This document shows positions 1 to 10,432 of a DNA stretch of 64,000 bases, piece after piece. The position numbers were made by a program, and so were the translations under genes. Every line of letters begins with the position of its first letter. Position 1 is the first letter of the stretch. This DNA comes from Bicyclus anynana. Taxonomy: Eukaryota; Arthropoda; Insecta; Lepidoptera; Nymphalidae. Where the stretch lies: the NCBI RefSeq assembly GCF_947172395.1, contig NC_069104.1, positions 11,187,355 to 11,251,354 of the forward strand, given 5' to 3'. The notes under the pieces were generated by a model. It was not told the DNA's origin and searched no databases. It saw only the letters and a list, made by a program, of their open reading frames with translations.

Positions 1-20
1 AATAGGGCTTTAAAATTTAC

Positions 21-60
21 ATTGATTTCCACGCAGACGAAGTCACGGGCATCCGCAAGT
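21..60 (+). mobile_element. 3' end of a Helitron-like element (family H2)
   Basis: The sequence is a diverged match to the H2 terminus seen intact at 51496-51872: a CGCGGACGAAGTCGCGGGC-type hairpin followed by CCGC and a decayed CTAG. The rest of the element lies before the window or is lost. Confidence 0.5.
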
Positions 61-72
61 TCATTAATAATA

Positions 73-119
73 ATAAACAAAGTTACCTACATATTATATA
101 TAGGTAACTTTGTTTATTT
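73..119. repeat. 18-bp perfect inverted repeat
   Basis: The arms at 73-90 and 102-119 are perfect reverse complements separated by an 11-nt AT-only-like loop. No TIR family was recognised, so it is recorded as a snap-back palindrome. Confidence 0.85.
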
Positions 120-444
120 CATATTTTTGTTTTATATTTGTTAAAAAATATCTTACCGAGTGGATCTTAACTTGTTAATCCAAAGGCCCAATTAATAGTA
201 GATGAGATCCGGTCAAATTCAAATTATATCACCGCTGCAGTCGGGACAGGGTGCAGGGTTGAATTCGTAATTAAGTGCCCTCTGGTTTACTTATTCATGC
301 TGCTTGCCTTAGGATTGCACGTTTGCAGCTCGAAATAAATAAAGTTACTTCCTTTATTATGATAAAACGCCTAAGATAAGCCGGAAATGTTATTAGCTGT
401 GTCAAATTTAGTTTTTTACAAATACCCGGAATAAAATGTAGCCT
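120..444. other. Intergenic/intronic stretch, nothing recognised
   Basis: AT-rich sequence with no plausible exon and no match to the repeat families found elsewhere in the window. Confidence 0.5.
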
Positions 445-814
445 ATATGTTTCATAACCGTGATAGCCCAGTGGATATGACCTCTGCCTCCGATTTCGGA
501 GGGTGTGGGTTCGAATCCGGTCCGGGGCATGCACCTCCAATTTTTCAGTTGTGTGCATTTTAAGAAATTAAATATCACGTGTCTCAAACGGTGAAGGAAA
601 ACATCGTGAGGAAACCTGCATACCAGAGAATGTTCTCAATTCTCTGCGTTCACACATGCAGAGAGTTAAGAAAGTTCTCTGGTATGTCTTATATCGTGGC
701 AGTCTGCCAATCCGCATTGGGCCAGCGTGGTGGACTATTGGCCTAACTCCTCTCATTCTGAGAGGAGACTCGAGCTCAGCAGTGAGCCGGATATGGGTTG
801 ATAACGATATGTTT
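445..814 (+). mobile_element. SINE1 copy (tRNA-derived), with target duplication
   Basis: A tRNA-like head near 460-530 has an A-box-like TAGCCCAGTGG and a B-box GGTTCGAATCC. A family body shared with about a dozen other copies follows, ending in GAGCCGnATATGGGTTGATAAC. An 8-bp target duplication ATATGTTT flanks it at 445-452 and 807-814. The body is unusual in holding an extra inverted duplication at about 619-686. Family members are non-autonomous, copied by a LINE reverse transcriptase after pol III transcription. Confidence 0.9.
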
Positions 815-1194
815 TTCCTTAACCTTTTCTGTCTTCCAGTGAATGTTCTGTTAAAATCTGTTTACCCGTTCCAAAGATTAGCCCGGACAAACAGACAGAC
901 GATATAAAAAAGCTTGATTATATGATTTGATCATGTGATGATTATGTTTAAGTAGGTCCATGAAAAAAACACAGTTATTTTAAAATGATAGACAAACACT
1001 TTAACTTGGTATTGATTGATTGATTAAACTGCATCGATTGTCTGGATGGATCTGTATGGATCAATGTATGGGGTAAGCTTATTTAACTTCGAATTAGATC
1101 TATGAGTTTTAGCCGTGTTTTATAATATTATCGCCGCGTTGCAACGACTTGCGGTACGGACAGCTTCAGTGTGCTCGTGACGTTCGAGCCGTCC
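815..1194. other. Unassigned stretch
   Basis: No coding signal. A short piece near 1105-1130 resembles the GAGTTTTAGCCGTGTTT segment of the inverted-repeat family at 34080-34175. Confidence 0.4.
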
Positions 1195-1392
1195 ACATCT
1201 CTTGTTGTGTAATTCTTTATTATATAGACGAGGAGAGTGACCTGAGTGGAAAAGCGTAGTGTTTGTTAACAGTCAAAGGCGCCTTTAACCCTTTAACACA
1301 CAAAATTCACAAGTGCGTGACTTCACTCAAGGTCATTCTCTGCCATTCTAGGGTCTTATTTTGGTTACAGTTTAATTTGTTAATTAAGTTGT
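1195..1392 (-). repeat. Dispersed repeat R4, minus copy
   Basis: Its reverse complement matches 45585-45775 closely (shared CCTTGAGTGGAGTCAC core, TGGCAGAGAAT, and a final TGTGTAATTC-type end). Further copies lie at 49500-49690 and 50745-50890. Class is unknown: no coding remnant, clear tail or TIR is visible. Confidence 0.75.
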
Positions 1393-2555
1393 CTTGACAA
1401 ATGTTGTGAATCATAACCTTTGTTTGACATTAATTTTCTTATTTTTGTAATCACTTCTGAGTCTGCTAAAAATAACATGAATAGTTTGAATTCTAAAATA
1501 AAACAAATCTTTACTTTAAAATAGATCAAAGTAGGGTAGAAAACTAAGTTTTTATTACATCCACGTCGCATTCTACCCCCGGCATCTGACAAAGGCCGGG
1601 GAAGCTGCAGGAAGCGATATTAAAATTGAACTTCCCGATTTTATATTTAAAAGTCCAGCTGCAACAGAAAACTATTTTGGAGACAAACCAAAAAGGGTTT
1701 TCTTTCGAAAGTTTCGTTTAGTTCCAATTGTCTTACATTGCAAACGTACAACTTTCCCGTCGCAATGGTTATCTAGAACGTCGGTCTACGAAAATTATTC
1801 AGAATAGTCCGTTTTTGTAACAAAAAAAGGTATATTTCTTTAAATATCAAACTGCCATTTTTATTAAATTGTGATCTCAAAATTGATGCATTATATGGAA
1901 AAGGCCGTATAATTATTCAAATGACTTTTAATAATAGATTACGAAACAGAAATAACTGTTCGTAGGTTCGTATTTATCTTACTTATTGTTTAAACGGAAA
2001 ACGTAAATTATAAAGTTTTGTTTTATTGTTAAATCTGAACTAGTTTTTACTAGATTAAAAAAAAAGTAAAATGTAACTTTAAATTACTAAAATATATTTT
2101 TCGGTTAAAAAAATCGGATAAGTAATTTTGCAGATTAATCTTACACGTATAAAACTTAAATTCAAACTAATATGCCATTGTAAAAGGGTCGACAAAGCCT
2201 TGATTTTTTTACAATCTAGCTATCCTTATCTTTCAGGGTGATTTTTTTTCTGACGGTTTTTATCAATGATGTTCACTCATGCTGCGACTGTAGCAAGTCT
2301 ACGCTACACCGTGAAAAATACCGTTTCATTTTGTACAGTCGAACATTATAGAATCAAATTCTGAGGATGCTACTGTTTCGTACTGAAACATTATGGGTTT
2401 TTGTTAGTTTTGTTTAGTTAGTGATGCAATTTATTTTTGTAAGTTTTTTTGCGGTTAATAGCATGTCATTCACTGAACCTGCGACTGTAGCAAGTCTGTG
2501 CTGCCTTGTGACAATTTGCTTCTTATAACGTGTATTTATCACACTTCACATCACA
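1393..2555. other. AT-rich unassigned region
   Basis: Long AT-rich sequence with T and A runs. A short phrase GCGACTGTAGCAAGTCT occurs at about 2284 and 2480, with a weaker version near 2930, which suggests a decayed local duplication. No gene is supported. Confidence 0.45.
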
Positions 2556-2788
2556 TCACACTAATATTATAAAGGCGAAAGTTTGTGTGTAAGTGTGAAA
2601 GTGTGTAAGTATGTTTGTTCCTCTTTTACGCTGCGGCTACTGAAGCGATTTGGCTGAAATTTGGAATGGAAATAGATTTTACTCTGGATTAACACATAGG
2701 CTACTTTTCATCCCGGAAAAATTCATGGTTCCCGCGGGATTTGTGAAAAACTGAATTCCACGCGGACGAAGTCGCGGGCTTCCGCTAG
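2556..2788 (+). mobile_element. Helitron-like element, family H2
   Basis: The element begins at an ACTAATATTATAAAGGCGAAAG 5' block and ends GCGGACGAAGTCGCGGGC..CCGCTAG. The 3' hairpin (GCGGACG/CGTCCGC in better copies) just before CTAG is the diagnostic non-autonomous Helitron 3' structure. No coding capacity. Confidence 0.8.
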
Positions 2789-3589
2789 TTATCAATATTA
2801 TTTAATAGGACATGCTTAAAAATCAACGTGCATTGAGGAAATATTTTCAACTTAACAATCTGTTGAGTCTGGGTGATCATAAAATTTGCCGAGTTTTTTC
2901 GACACAAAATATTCATCAGTCAATTCACAAGTCGCAAGTCTGCGCTGTACTTTAACAACTTCCTTCTCTGGATATTTTTTAATTTTTCTCTCGCGCTTTT
3001 CAAAAAGAGGGCCCATTGTAATCACGCACTCATTTGCCGCGGCTCTATTTTTAGGTCACTGGAGTGTAACTTTTCAACTTTATACTCGTATTTATCTTTT
3101 CTTTCCAGTTTTTTTTTTTATTTTTCGAGATTTTTATTATGAAGACTTGTAATAAAAGTCATGATTGCTTTCTTTTTTGAAAAGGTTTATTAATGTTAGA
3201 TTACTCTCTCATTCACATTGTAGGTAGGATCTTCCCTTTTTATAGAATATGAAGCTTAGACTCACCACGCTTCTGCAATGCGGATTGCTGGACTTAAATT
3301 GATTTAGGTAAACTTTTAAACGATTACTATCAGATCATAGTATTTTTTTTTATTTTACTATAGAAAAAAAAATAAAAAAAAATTAATAAAAAAAAAAAAA
3401 TTACGAAAAGCTGTCATAACAAAAATATATGATAGGTACTAATTAAGAAAAATACAATCACAATAGACAATATATTACCGAAAAAGTACTATAATAAAGA
3501 TCGGGATCGACTGCTTTGCGGACTCTCCCAGGTAGGTACCAGTGAGAGCACCACAAACATTCTAACTTCGAACGGAACATTTTTAAACT

Positions 3590-3676
3590 AAGAAAAAAAG
3601 CTTGACGTAGAAGTCGAACTTGGGACTTGTTATCGAAAGCCACATAGGCTAATCACTGAACCCACGAGGCATTTTT
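3590..3676 (-). mobile_element. tRNA-derived SINE head, third family (diverged)
   Basis: On the minus strand a TGCCTCGTGGGTTCAGTGATT start, a GATTAGCC A-box-like segment and AAGTTCGACTTC (B-box-like) follow in tRNA order. Similar arrangements occur at 53243-53320 (minus) and 36425-36545 (plus). Too diverged for a functional tRNA. Confidence 0.45.
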
Positions 3677-3773
3677 TATTTTCTACTTACTGCTACAAAA
3701 AATCGAATTTACGACCCTTCGTTTTCTTCCTTTTGGCAGCTTTAAAACTTTAAACGTATCAACGTGTCCCCTA

Positions 3774-3950
3774 TCACACATTCACGACTTTTTCCCGCAC
3801 GATGTCGCGACATGCGGCTCGGCTTTCCGCGACTTGTAGAGCTTCGTGAACTTTTGTATCGAGGGTGGTGCGGATTTGATCTGACCAACGCATCGGGCTA
3901 CGTCCCCGAGGTCTCTTCCCTTTGACTTTGCCAGTGATAACAAGGATACC
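3774..3950 (-). pseudogene. C-terminal remnant of a LINE reverse-transcriptase ORF
   Basis: The minus strand reads as 58 open codons to a TGA at 3774-3776. The peptide carries GKRPRGRSPMRWSDQI at residues 11-26 and RDIVREKV near the end. This is the basic, Trp-containing tail typical of reverse transcriptases of insect non-LTR retrotransposons such as RTE-like elements. No upstream polymerase motifs are in frame, so this is a 5'-truncated dead copy. The family-level call rests on the GRP..RW.DQI pattern, which recurs in a related form at 39573, 48465 and 50190. Which LINE clade it belongs to is not decided by this fragment. Confidence 0.7.
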
Positions 3951-4560
3951 ACATTTTAGGAATACTGAAAGTTATCCCTACTTACGAGTACATATGCTTT
4001 CTATTATAGAAACATTATTGATATCTCATAGAATATATTAAAAAAAACGTTCTATTCTTGGATAATTGAGGATCTGGAACCTTGTAACCTGCTAACATTC
4101 AAAGCCACAAAGATTCGTATAAATTTGATTTTAAACAATATTGATTTCATGGAAGAAGGGTCCGAAGTAAATTGATATTAATTAATATAAGTTTTATTAA
4201 AAAAAAAACATTTTTTAAATTTTTTGTCGTCACGATGTTACTTGATGTCACTAGAGGAATAAACGTCTAACTAAAAAATGTCCAATTTTTTGCTTCTCTC
4301 AGTCTTGCTATTATACGGTTTAGTGTTTACGGGTTTAATAAATAAATAAAATACTGTTTGTTTTTTTTTAAATACTGTTTAATAATCTTCATAGACCAGA
4401 ATATATTTTATATCTTGTAAAAAAAGTTGGAAACCCTAGAGCGAGGGAACGTCGCATGACGTCATCTTTTTTCGAGTGTGCAGGCTCAATCGAATTATAA
4501 GACTTTGTCACGTCAAAAGTGTCAACTAACCTATTGGCTATCGTTCTTACCTTCTTATTC
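3951..4560. other. Unassigned AT-rich region
   Basis: No gene or complete repeat seen. A weak tRNA-SINE-like phrase occurs near 4070-4110 (minus) but is too short to call. Confidence 0.4.
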
Positions 4561-4610
4561 ATTATCATCATCATTATCAATCCATATTCGGCTCACTGCT
4601 AAGCTGAGCA
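4561..4610 (-). mobile_element. SINE1 3'-end fragment
   Basis: It matches the reverse complement of the SINE1 3' terminus: ATCATTATCAAnCCATATTCGGCTCACTGCT followed by loss of homology. Confidence 0.8.
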
Positions 4611-5454
4611 TCACATGGATATCAAATGAAAGGGTTTGCTGTCAGGAACATAAAAAAAAATCACGTGATTTAAATTCAATATGGCGGGCAGGTTATTTGA
4701 AATGCACATGATATGAGTATCAAGCGTGTTTTTTAGTTTTTTAAACTATTCATGTTATTTATTTTTAGATTAAATTAGGTATGGCTATCACAGGCTCTCG
4801 GTTTAACAGTTCAATGTTTAAGTTAAACCTTGCAAAGAGGTAAAAATTTTAAATGCACCGACCTACAGTAGGTACAAAGTAGGTATAATACTGCACTGCA
4901 AACTAGGTGCTATGCTCGTGTTGTAGTGCAAGATATACTATGGAGATATTTAAATACTCGTTAAGTACTAAAAAATATATACATCTTATTATCTGATGCT
5001 CGTTGTCTGCGAGAATTTATGATTTTAACTAGTTATATCTCTTGGGAAATAAATGAGGTGATTTTTGAAAAAATCCATTAGGTGTTTGAGCTATGTATCA
5101 AAGGATCAGTTGGTAATGGTTATCTTGTTTGAAAAAGAGTATGTAGAAATAGAGTTCCCTTACTGGCTCAACAATATTTGGTCTGGGACATTTATTCTTG
5201 TGTCATTTTAACTAAAATTTAATGAAATAAACTGATTTATTATATTTTCGACTTGTTATTTCAGAGCGTTTAAGCAAACGTATACACAAATAAACAAACT
5301 ATTCAGCTTCATAATATGAGTCTTGATAGATAAAATAGCAAGATATAGCTTACATCTAGATATAACTGTAGCATGAACACAATTCTCCGCTACTCGTTTA
5401 AAGAAGCGAACTATTCCGTTTCATTATATTTTTATGGATATATATTTCTTCTCT
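4611..5454. other. Unassigned AT-rich region
   Basis: No supported exon, repeat family or structural feature beyond short A/T runs. Confidence 0.4.
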
Positions 5455-5680
5455 TCGTCTTCGACTTCGGACTTCGTTCGTGTGGAAGTCAGTTCTTCAC
5501 AATCCCTCAGGAACCATGAAAAAATTGAAATCGGGATGAAAAGTAGCCTATGTTAATCAAGAATGAAATCTATTACCAATCCAAATTTCAGCCAAATAGC
5601 TTCAGTAGCCGCACCGCAAAATAGGAACAAACATACACGCTTACACACACACATAAACTTTCGCCTTTATAATATTAGTG
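5455..5680 (-). mobile_element. Helitron-like element, family H2
   Basis: Minus-strand copy. The 5' block TAATATTATAAAGGCGAAAG is at the high-coordinate end, and the diverged 3' GCGGACGAAGTC end is near 5455-5480. The body shares the AAGTAGCCTATG, TTCAGCCAAAT and TTCAGTAGCCGC phrases of other H2 copies. It abuts an LTR-like fragment at 5682. Confidence 0.7.
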
Positions 5681-5681
5681 T

Positions 5682-5800
5682 TGTAAGGACCCTCGTCCTT
5701 TCTATAAGATAAGCTGATCACTGGCTCATTCCTACACTGGTATGGCAAGCAGACCACACACGACCACCCCGGTCAAGCGCCGGTGATAGACTGTCCCATT
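5682..5800. mobile_element. Diverged fragment related to the 185-bp LTR of 57969-63087
   Basis: It begins TGTAAGGACCCTCGTCCTT, against TGTAAGGTCCCTTGTCCTT in the LTR. It stays recognisable through CTACACT..ATGGC..GC, CACACG.CC and the ATAGACTG segment. The second half of the LTR, with the doubled TATA palindrome, is missing. It is best read as an old partial LTR of the same or a sister family. Confidence 0.55.
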
Positions 5801-5802
5801 GC

Positions 5803-6176
5803 CTTTTTTTTCTGTCTGAGTAGGTGCCGATAGCTCCCTGCGGAACCACTACGGCGTCACCGGGGGGGTTGGGCGAGCGCAGAAGCATCGCCTGATGTGA
5901 CCCGTAGGCTGAAAGAAAGATAGAGGACGGAACGGCTCTCTAAGGGCGTCTCCTATGAGACTTGGACCTCGGCTTAGAGGTCCATTCTGGAGGAGGTAAC
6001 CGTGACCTGAGTGAATCAGTCCGGATGCCCCCAAGATCGTGAGTTAGAAAACCCACGTCCGGGTGACGTTAGATATCGGGGACCTCGTCTTCGCCAGCGA
6101 AGACGCTGTGTAGCTTGTGATTGTGTTGCCTGGGAAGCATTGTCGGTTGTTATGTCATCGTCTGGATCGTAAAGGA
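5803..6176 (-). mobile_element. GC-rich LINE-like 3' end with poly(A) (minus copy)
   Basis: Its reverse complement aligns with 63317-63682 over essentially its full length: shared GATATCGGGGAC, GTGACGTnAGATA and GCGATGCTTCT segments, then a poly(A) tail. It is far more GC-rich than the flanks. A terminal A-run in both copies suggests a retroposed 3'UTR, but no coding domain is present, so the clade is unknown. Confidence 0.6.
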
Positions 6177-6734
6177 CGTTTTTGGACGCCTCTGCTTGCA
6201 GTTAGCGTTTAGGTTGGAAGTGTAATTGCAGGCCTCAACCACTAGTTAGTTGGGATGGATGGCAGCTCTATCAAAATAGTTTTGAGAGAGCTGTTTCATG
6301 TTAATGTCCAATTGCCCCCACTACCAATGTACATGAGATAGTGTATGTAGTATTGTAGGTATTTATTTAGTATACACAAACACTACAAGTGTGATATAGC
6401 TTGCACTGGATTGCGCCCTAAAGCCAGCAGCGTGAATATAATTCTGCGCGACTCGCCACTAATTAAAACGTTGAAACCGTTTGACTGTTCGCACGCCGCT
6501 TTATTTGCAAACCGCCATAGCTGATACGGTCCACCATAATTGAATAATATTTAAATTTTAAGAGAATCACGATGTGACTGTCTCAGTTTTGGCACAGGAT
6601 TAAAATATTTAATTATGAGCTCTGCTCAAAGTTAGAGTATGTGACATTTATGGCAAGGAAGCGAAACATGTGGTGGTTTTCGTGTCTACGAAGTCTCCGA
6701 GAAAATTGATCCGAATTTAGTTAGCTATTTCTCA
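6177..6734. other. Unassigned region
   Basis: No gene or repeat family recognised. The base composition returns to AT-rich after the GC-rich repeat. Confidence 0.4.
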
Positions 6735-6949
6735 CAGCGTCACACATGGACAATTGTGTGTTTACTTACATTATATATTTATGTATATAGTTTTTGAATA
6801 CACAACTCGATCTTGTCAGAAATTGTAGACAATATTTAGTTAATATTTTTAACCGACTTCAAAAAGAGGAGGTTCTCAATTCGGTCGGTATTTTTTTTTT
6901 TAAATAACTTTCGTTGTAACTTTCGTTGTTTCGATGCGCTAGTGACATA
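6735..6949 (+). repeat. Dispersed repeat R5, interrupted by a LINE tail
   Basis: It shares ACAATT.TGTGTTTACTTACATTATATATTTA, TTGTAGACAATATTTA and TTTAAATAACTTTCGTTG segments with 33740-33962 (plus) and 9125-9357 (minus). A TAACCGACTTCAAAAAGAGG fragment with a T-run (about 6850-6902) splits this copy. Confidence 0.75.
6850..6902 (+). mobile_element. Short retroelement 3' fragment (AACCGACTTC family)
   Basis: AACCGACTTCAAAAAGAGG, then GGTTCTCAATTCGG and a T-run. Other pieces of the same family lie at 29830-29897 (plus) and 39465-39511 (minus). It interrupts repeat R5, so it inserted later. Confidence 0.6.
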
Positions 6950-7140
6950 TCTATACTAATATTATAAAGCTGAAGTGTTTGTTTTTTGAACGCACTAATC
7001 TCAGGAAATACTGGTCCGATTTGAAAAATTCTTTCAGTGTTAGATAGCCCATTTATCGAGAAAGGCTATAGGCTATATATTACCCCTGTATTCCTACGGG
7101 AACGGGAACCACGCTGGTGAAACCGCGCGGCGTCAGCTAT
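6950..7140 (+). mobile_element. Helitron-like element, family H1
   Basis: It starts TCTATACTAATATTATAAAG and ends GCGGCGTCAGCTAT, the last base being a G-to-T change from CTAG. The CGCGG/CCGCG-type hairpin just upstream is weakened by a T. It abuts repeat R5 with no target duplication, as expected for Helitrons. Confidence 0.8.
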
Positions 7141-7599
7141 TCTAATGTACAATATTTGTGTTTGGTGTCAGAAATAAAAATGGTGGCACTTACATGGATA
7201 AGGTTTATCATGATTTAGTTTTATTGTAACCCCAAGTTTTTGTCCTGTCTTGACAACTAGATTATAAGGACCTAAATACCCTCTTTCATCCCTCGAGACA
7301 CATAAATGCGCCCGTTCATTGTATAAGGGCCGCAAAAAGGGGTGCCCTTTGTAATTATCCGAAAATCACTTCATTATTCGTTCGGTTGGTTCTGCTAAGT
7401 ATTATTTTAAGTATTTATTCTTTGATACATACAGTTATATATGTTTGTATTTTATTATTTGATAAAAATGTGGCTTATAAATAATAAAAAAATAATGTAA
7501 TAATAATAGACTTCAGCGTGGTCCTGTTTTTATAGAAAAAGGGTTTAGGACTTACCTCCATCACTGCTTTTCATTTAGAAATTATGCGAAAATAGAAAA
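7141..7599. other. Unassigned region
   Basis: AT-rich; no exon, repeat family or structure identified. Confidence 0.4.
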
Positions 7600-7734
7600 T
7601 ATTTATAGCCAAACCCAGGACTCGAGATCTTATGATGAAAAACTTTGTATCAAAATTAAGATCTTATTCTTTTTCCTTTTTATCCATCCAGAACTGGTTA
7701 ACTTTTATGATCCAGTTGATTTGTTTATAAAAGT

Positions 7735-7900
7735 TACATGAAATATGTAATATGGTTTCAAGGGTATGCCACATATTACAGGGCATTCTTTAGTGCTCCA
7801 CTGTTTGAGTGGACAGTTAAGCCATAATATGTTATAATTGAGATTTAATGTGATATGTGGCATTATTTAAAAATAAAGATCTTTTCTTTCTTTCTTTCTT
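7735..7900 (+). repeat. Probable LINE 3' end with (CTTT)n tail
   Basis: GATATGTGGCATTATTT leads into AATAAA (7872) and a (CTTT)n microsatellite at about 7881-7899. A polyadenylation-like signal followed by a short tandem tail is how several insect LINEs end. No coding remnant upstream. Confidence 0.35.
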
Positions 7901-7990
7901 ATATGCATATATTATATAATTTATACATATATACATTATATAATATATACGTATATAATATATTATATACAATATGCATTTATATATTTG
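7900..7990. repeat. AT-only low-complexity palindromic tract
   Basis: Almost exclusively TA/AT steps with several nested self-complementary stretches (TATATGCATATA and similar). Confidence 0.7.
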
Positions 7991-9124
7991 TTTGCGGTTT
8001 TTCAAAAATTTCTAGTAAAAGAAAGTAATAGATAATCCAGACTTAAAAACGAATAAGTACATTTGAAACAAAATACCTAGGCATGAAAAATATTAAACTT
8101 TTTCAAAAAATAGACTGTATATAAAATGTTGCAGTCGTAACTAAAATTTTCTATAACCGGAAGGAAGTGCCCACTAAGAAAACTGACGCGCAATAGAAAC
8201 ATCTAGCGATATAATTTGAATGTTTTATAAATAAGTGTTCAATTGACTGCCTTTGAGTGCATTCGTGAATGGCGCTAGCAAAGTGGTGATTATTTTAACT
8301 CTATCTTGAGTGTACAAAAATAAACTCTAAAATTTCAAGTGCGTGCTTAAATAATGAGATAATAGCATTAAATGGAAGCAGTCTTTCAATCGCAGAAGTC
8401 GCCATTTTTTATTTGTAAATTTTACTTAAATTACTAGTAACTAACTTAACCTAAACTTATTATAAAAATAAAATACAAGGAAATATAAAATTATATCTAC
8501 AGACTTAGACGTCGTAGAATTCATCCGAATCGATGATTATAGGTAGAGTGCCCAGAAGGCTGGCAGTAACGCCGCGTTGTATGGCAATACTGATTGTCTG
8601 GCCTAAATTTGGGCCAGTCTTCTGGTCATGGGAGGCGTCTAGAAGTCTATCATTGGTGATCTTTGGATCTCATGAAATTATTTTGAAAATCTACACTGCA
8701 CTGATTTTTTTGTACTTTCCTCTGGTGCGGTACGAGGCTTTTTAACCACATACAAAAACTTTGTATGGTGAGGTACGACGTCCATCGACCTCGTAACTCT
8801 TGAACACTAGACTTACGAGGTCAATTGACCTCGAACCGCAGTGAACGTGTTAACCCTTTTTTATTTTTTAGAACTAATTAATTATTATTAGTAGATCACA
8901 AGTAACGTAGCTCTAAATTGGTTTATGAAATTTTTCAGGCATTAGTTTTATAGGATAACTAACGGACATAATATTACCACATTGGTTAAAATAGTACCAG
9001 CAGTAAAATAGGTTCCTTTAATAACAATAAGCCAAGGGTTTTTAACAGCCAATAATGGGAAACAGAATAAAAGCGTATGAATTCGTCATCTTAGTGGAAA
9101 AACATCTTACAGAGCTATATTCAA
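7991..9124. other. Unassigned region
   Basis: No gene supported. A short open frame near 8533-8745 has no recognisable features. A local repeat GTACGAGG/GAGGTACGACG with TCGACCTCG phrases occurs near 8720-8840. Confidence 0.4.
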
Positions 9125-9357
9125 TGATTTTATAATAGAGATATGTCACTAGCGCGTCAAAACTAAGGCGAACAAAATCTATAATTGTCTTAACTTCTTT
9201 GAGTCGCATAGTAAACAACGAACGTTATTTAAATAAATAATACCTTAATATTGTATACAATGTCGAGTTGTATGTCTATAAAACTGTACATAACATATAA
9301 TGGAAATAAACACAAAATTGTGCATTTGTTCGCTCAGTGGAGTATCTGAATGGAGAG
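9125..9357 (-). repeat. Dispersed repeat R5, minus copy
   Basis: The reverse complement matches 33740-33962 and 6735-6949: CACTGAGCG start, ACAATTTTGTGTT, ATACAATATTAAGGTATTAT, and the GCGCTAGTGACATATCT end, which is also found just before the Helitron at 6950. Confidence 0.75.
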
Positions 9358-9854
9358 TCATACATACATTATATACATGTTTGTCTATAGTATAAAATGT
9401 CATTGGCTATACTTTGCCGGGCACGCAAGGCGCCCTAATACGTGGCCTCACATGCAAACATAACTTATCAAAACGGAACACAGCAATATAAACGATATAA
9501 ACAGACACGGCGGTAGTAAATATAATAGATTATACATTAAGGTTAATTTTGATTATCCAAAGGTAAAGGTACTACATAGTAAAACCGCCATTAATAGCGT
9601 TGAACCGGGTAAGCTTTGTTCGCACGGACCGGTTAACCGGCGCGAGGCTTAAGCCGGATCCGCTGTGGTCTGTGTAATTAACCGGGAATTTGTTACTCGT
9701 CCGCGGAATGTAACTAGATTTGCTTACGGAAATTTCACTTTTAATTCTGCTAAATGAATGTTGGATGTATGTTTGTTATTTTTTAAGCTACAAGCTCCAC
9801 AGTTTATAAGGGGATGGACTTAAATTTGAAATAACTTGTTTACACCTATTAGGC
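9358..9854. other. Unassigned region
   Basis: Contains a GC-richer patch near 9600-9690 (ACCGGTTAACCGGCGCGAGG). No gene or repeat family identified. Confidence 0.4.
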
Positions 9855-10382
9855 AATTTTTTTTATTCTTTACATCCCTTGATTACAATCTCACCTGCTG
9901 GTAAGTGATGATGCGATCTAAGATGGAAGCGGTCTAACTTGGTACGAGGAGGATGAAAATTCACACCCCTTAATCAATCAATCAAATCAAAAATCATTTA
10001 TTTCAAGTAGGCTCAGTTTACAAGCACTTTGACACGTCAGTTGACTATTTGTAAAGATTCTACCACCGGTTCGGAAGGCAGGTTCAGCTGAGAAGATACC
10101 GGCAAGAAACTCAACAGTTGCTCTTTTGAAAAAGTCATACAGTATTATAATTTACAATTAATAACAATTACTGTTTACATTTCGTACCTTCGTACTATTG
10201 CACGACATCGTACCGGAACACTAAATCCCTTGGCGTTACATCATTGTCGGTAGGGTGGTACTAGCCACGGCCGAAGCCTTCCCACCAGCCAGACCTGTAC
10301 TAATTAAGAAAACCTCAATCGGCCCAGCCGGGGATCGAACTCAAAACCTTAGTCTCGTAAATCCACCGCGCATACCACTGTC
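9855..10382 (-). mobile_element. SINE2 copy split by a LINE tail
   Basis: On the minus strand the tRNA-like head (CCACCGCGC..., GATCGAACT B-box complement) lies near 10310-10382, and the T-rich 3' end is at 9855-9875. The body is split at about 9974-10200 by a (GATT)n-tailed retroelement 3' end. It resumes at CACGACATCGTACCGG. Confidence 0.85.
9974..10200 (-). mobile_element. (GATT)n-tailed LINE 3' end inserted in SINE2
   Basis: On the minus strand the sequence ends ...CCTACTTGAAATAAATGATTTTTGATTTGATTGATTG: a polyadenylation-like AATAAA followed by a short tandem tail, as in CR1-like LINEs. It is related to 40447-40600 (ACCACCGGTTTGGAAGGCA) and, more distantly, to 27357, 41404 and 53340. It is younger than the SINE2 it splits. 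Confidence 0.65.
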
Positions 10383-10432
10383 GGTGAAGGAAAACATCGT
10401 GAGGAAACCTGTATGCCAGAAAATGTCGTTGG
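10383..10432 (+). mobile_element. SINE1 internal fragment
   Basis: Matches the SINE1 body GGTGAAGGAAAACATCGTGAGGAAACCTG.ATnCCAGA, fused directly to the truncated head of the SINE2 copy. Confidence 0.7.

Noticed and set aside
4070..4110. Third-family SINE head (minus)
   Set aside because: Only the central GCCACAAAGATTCG-type phrase is recognisable, not enough to call an element.
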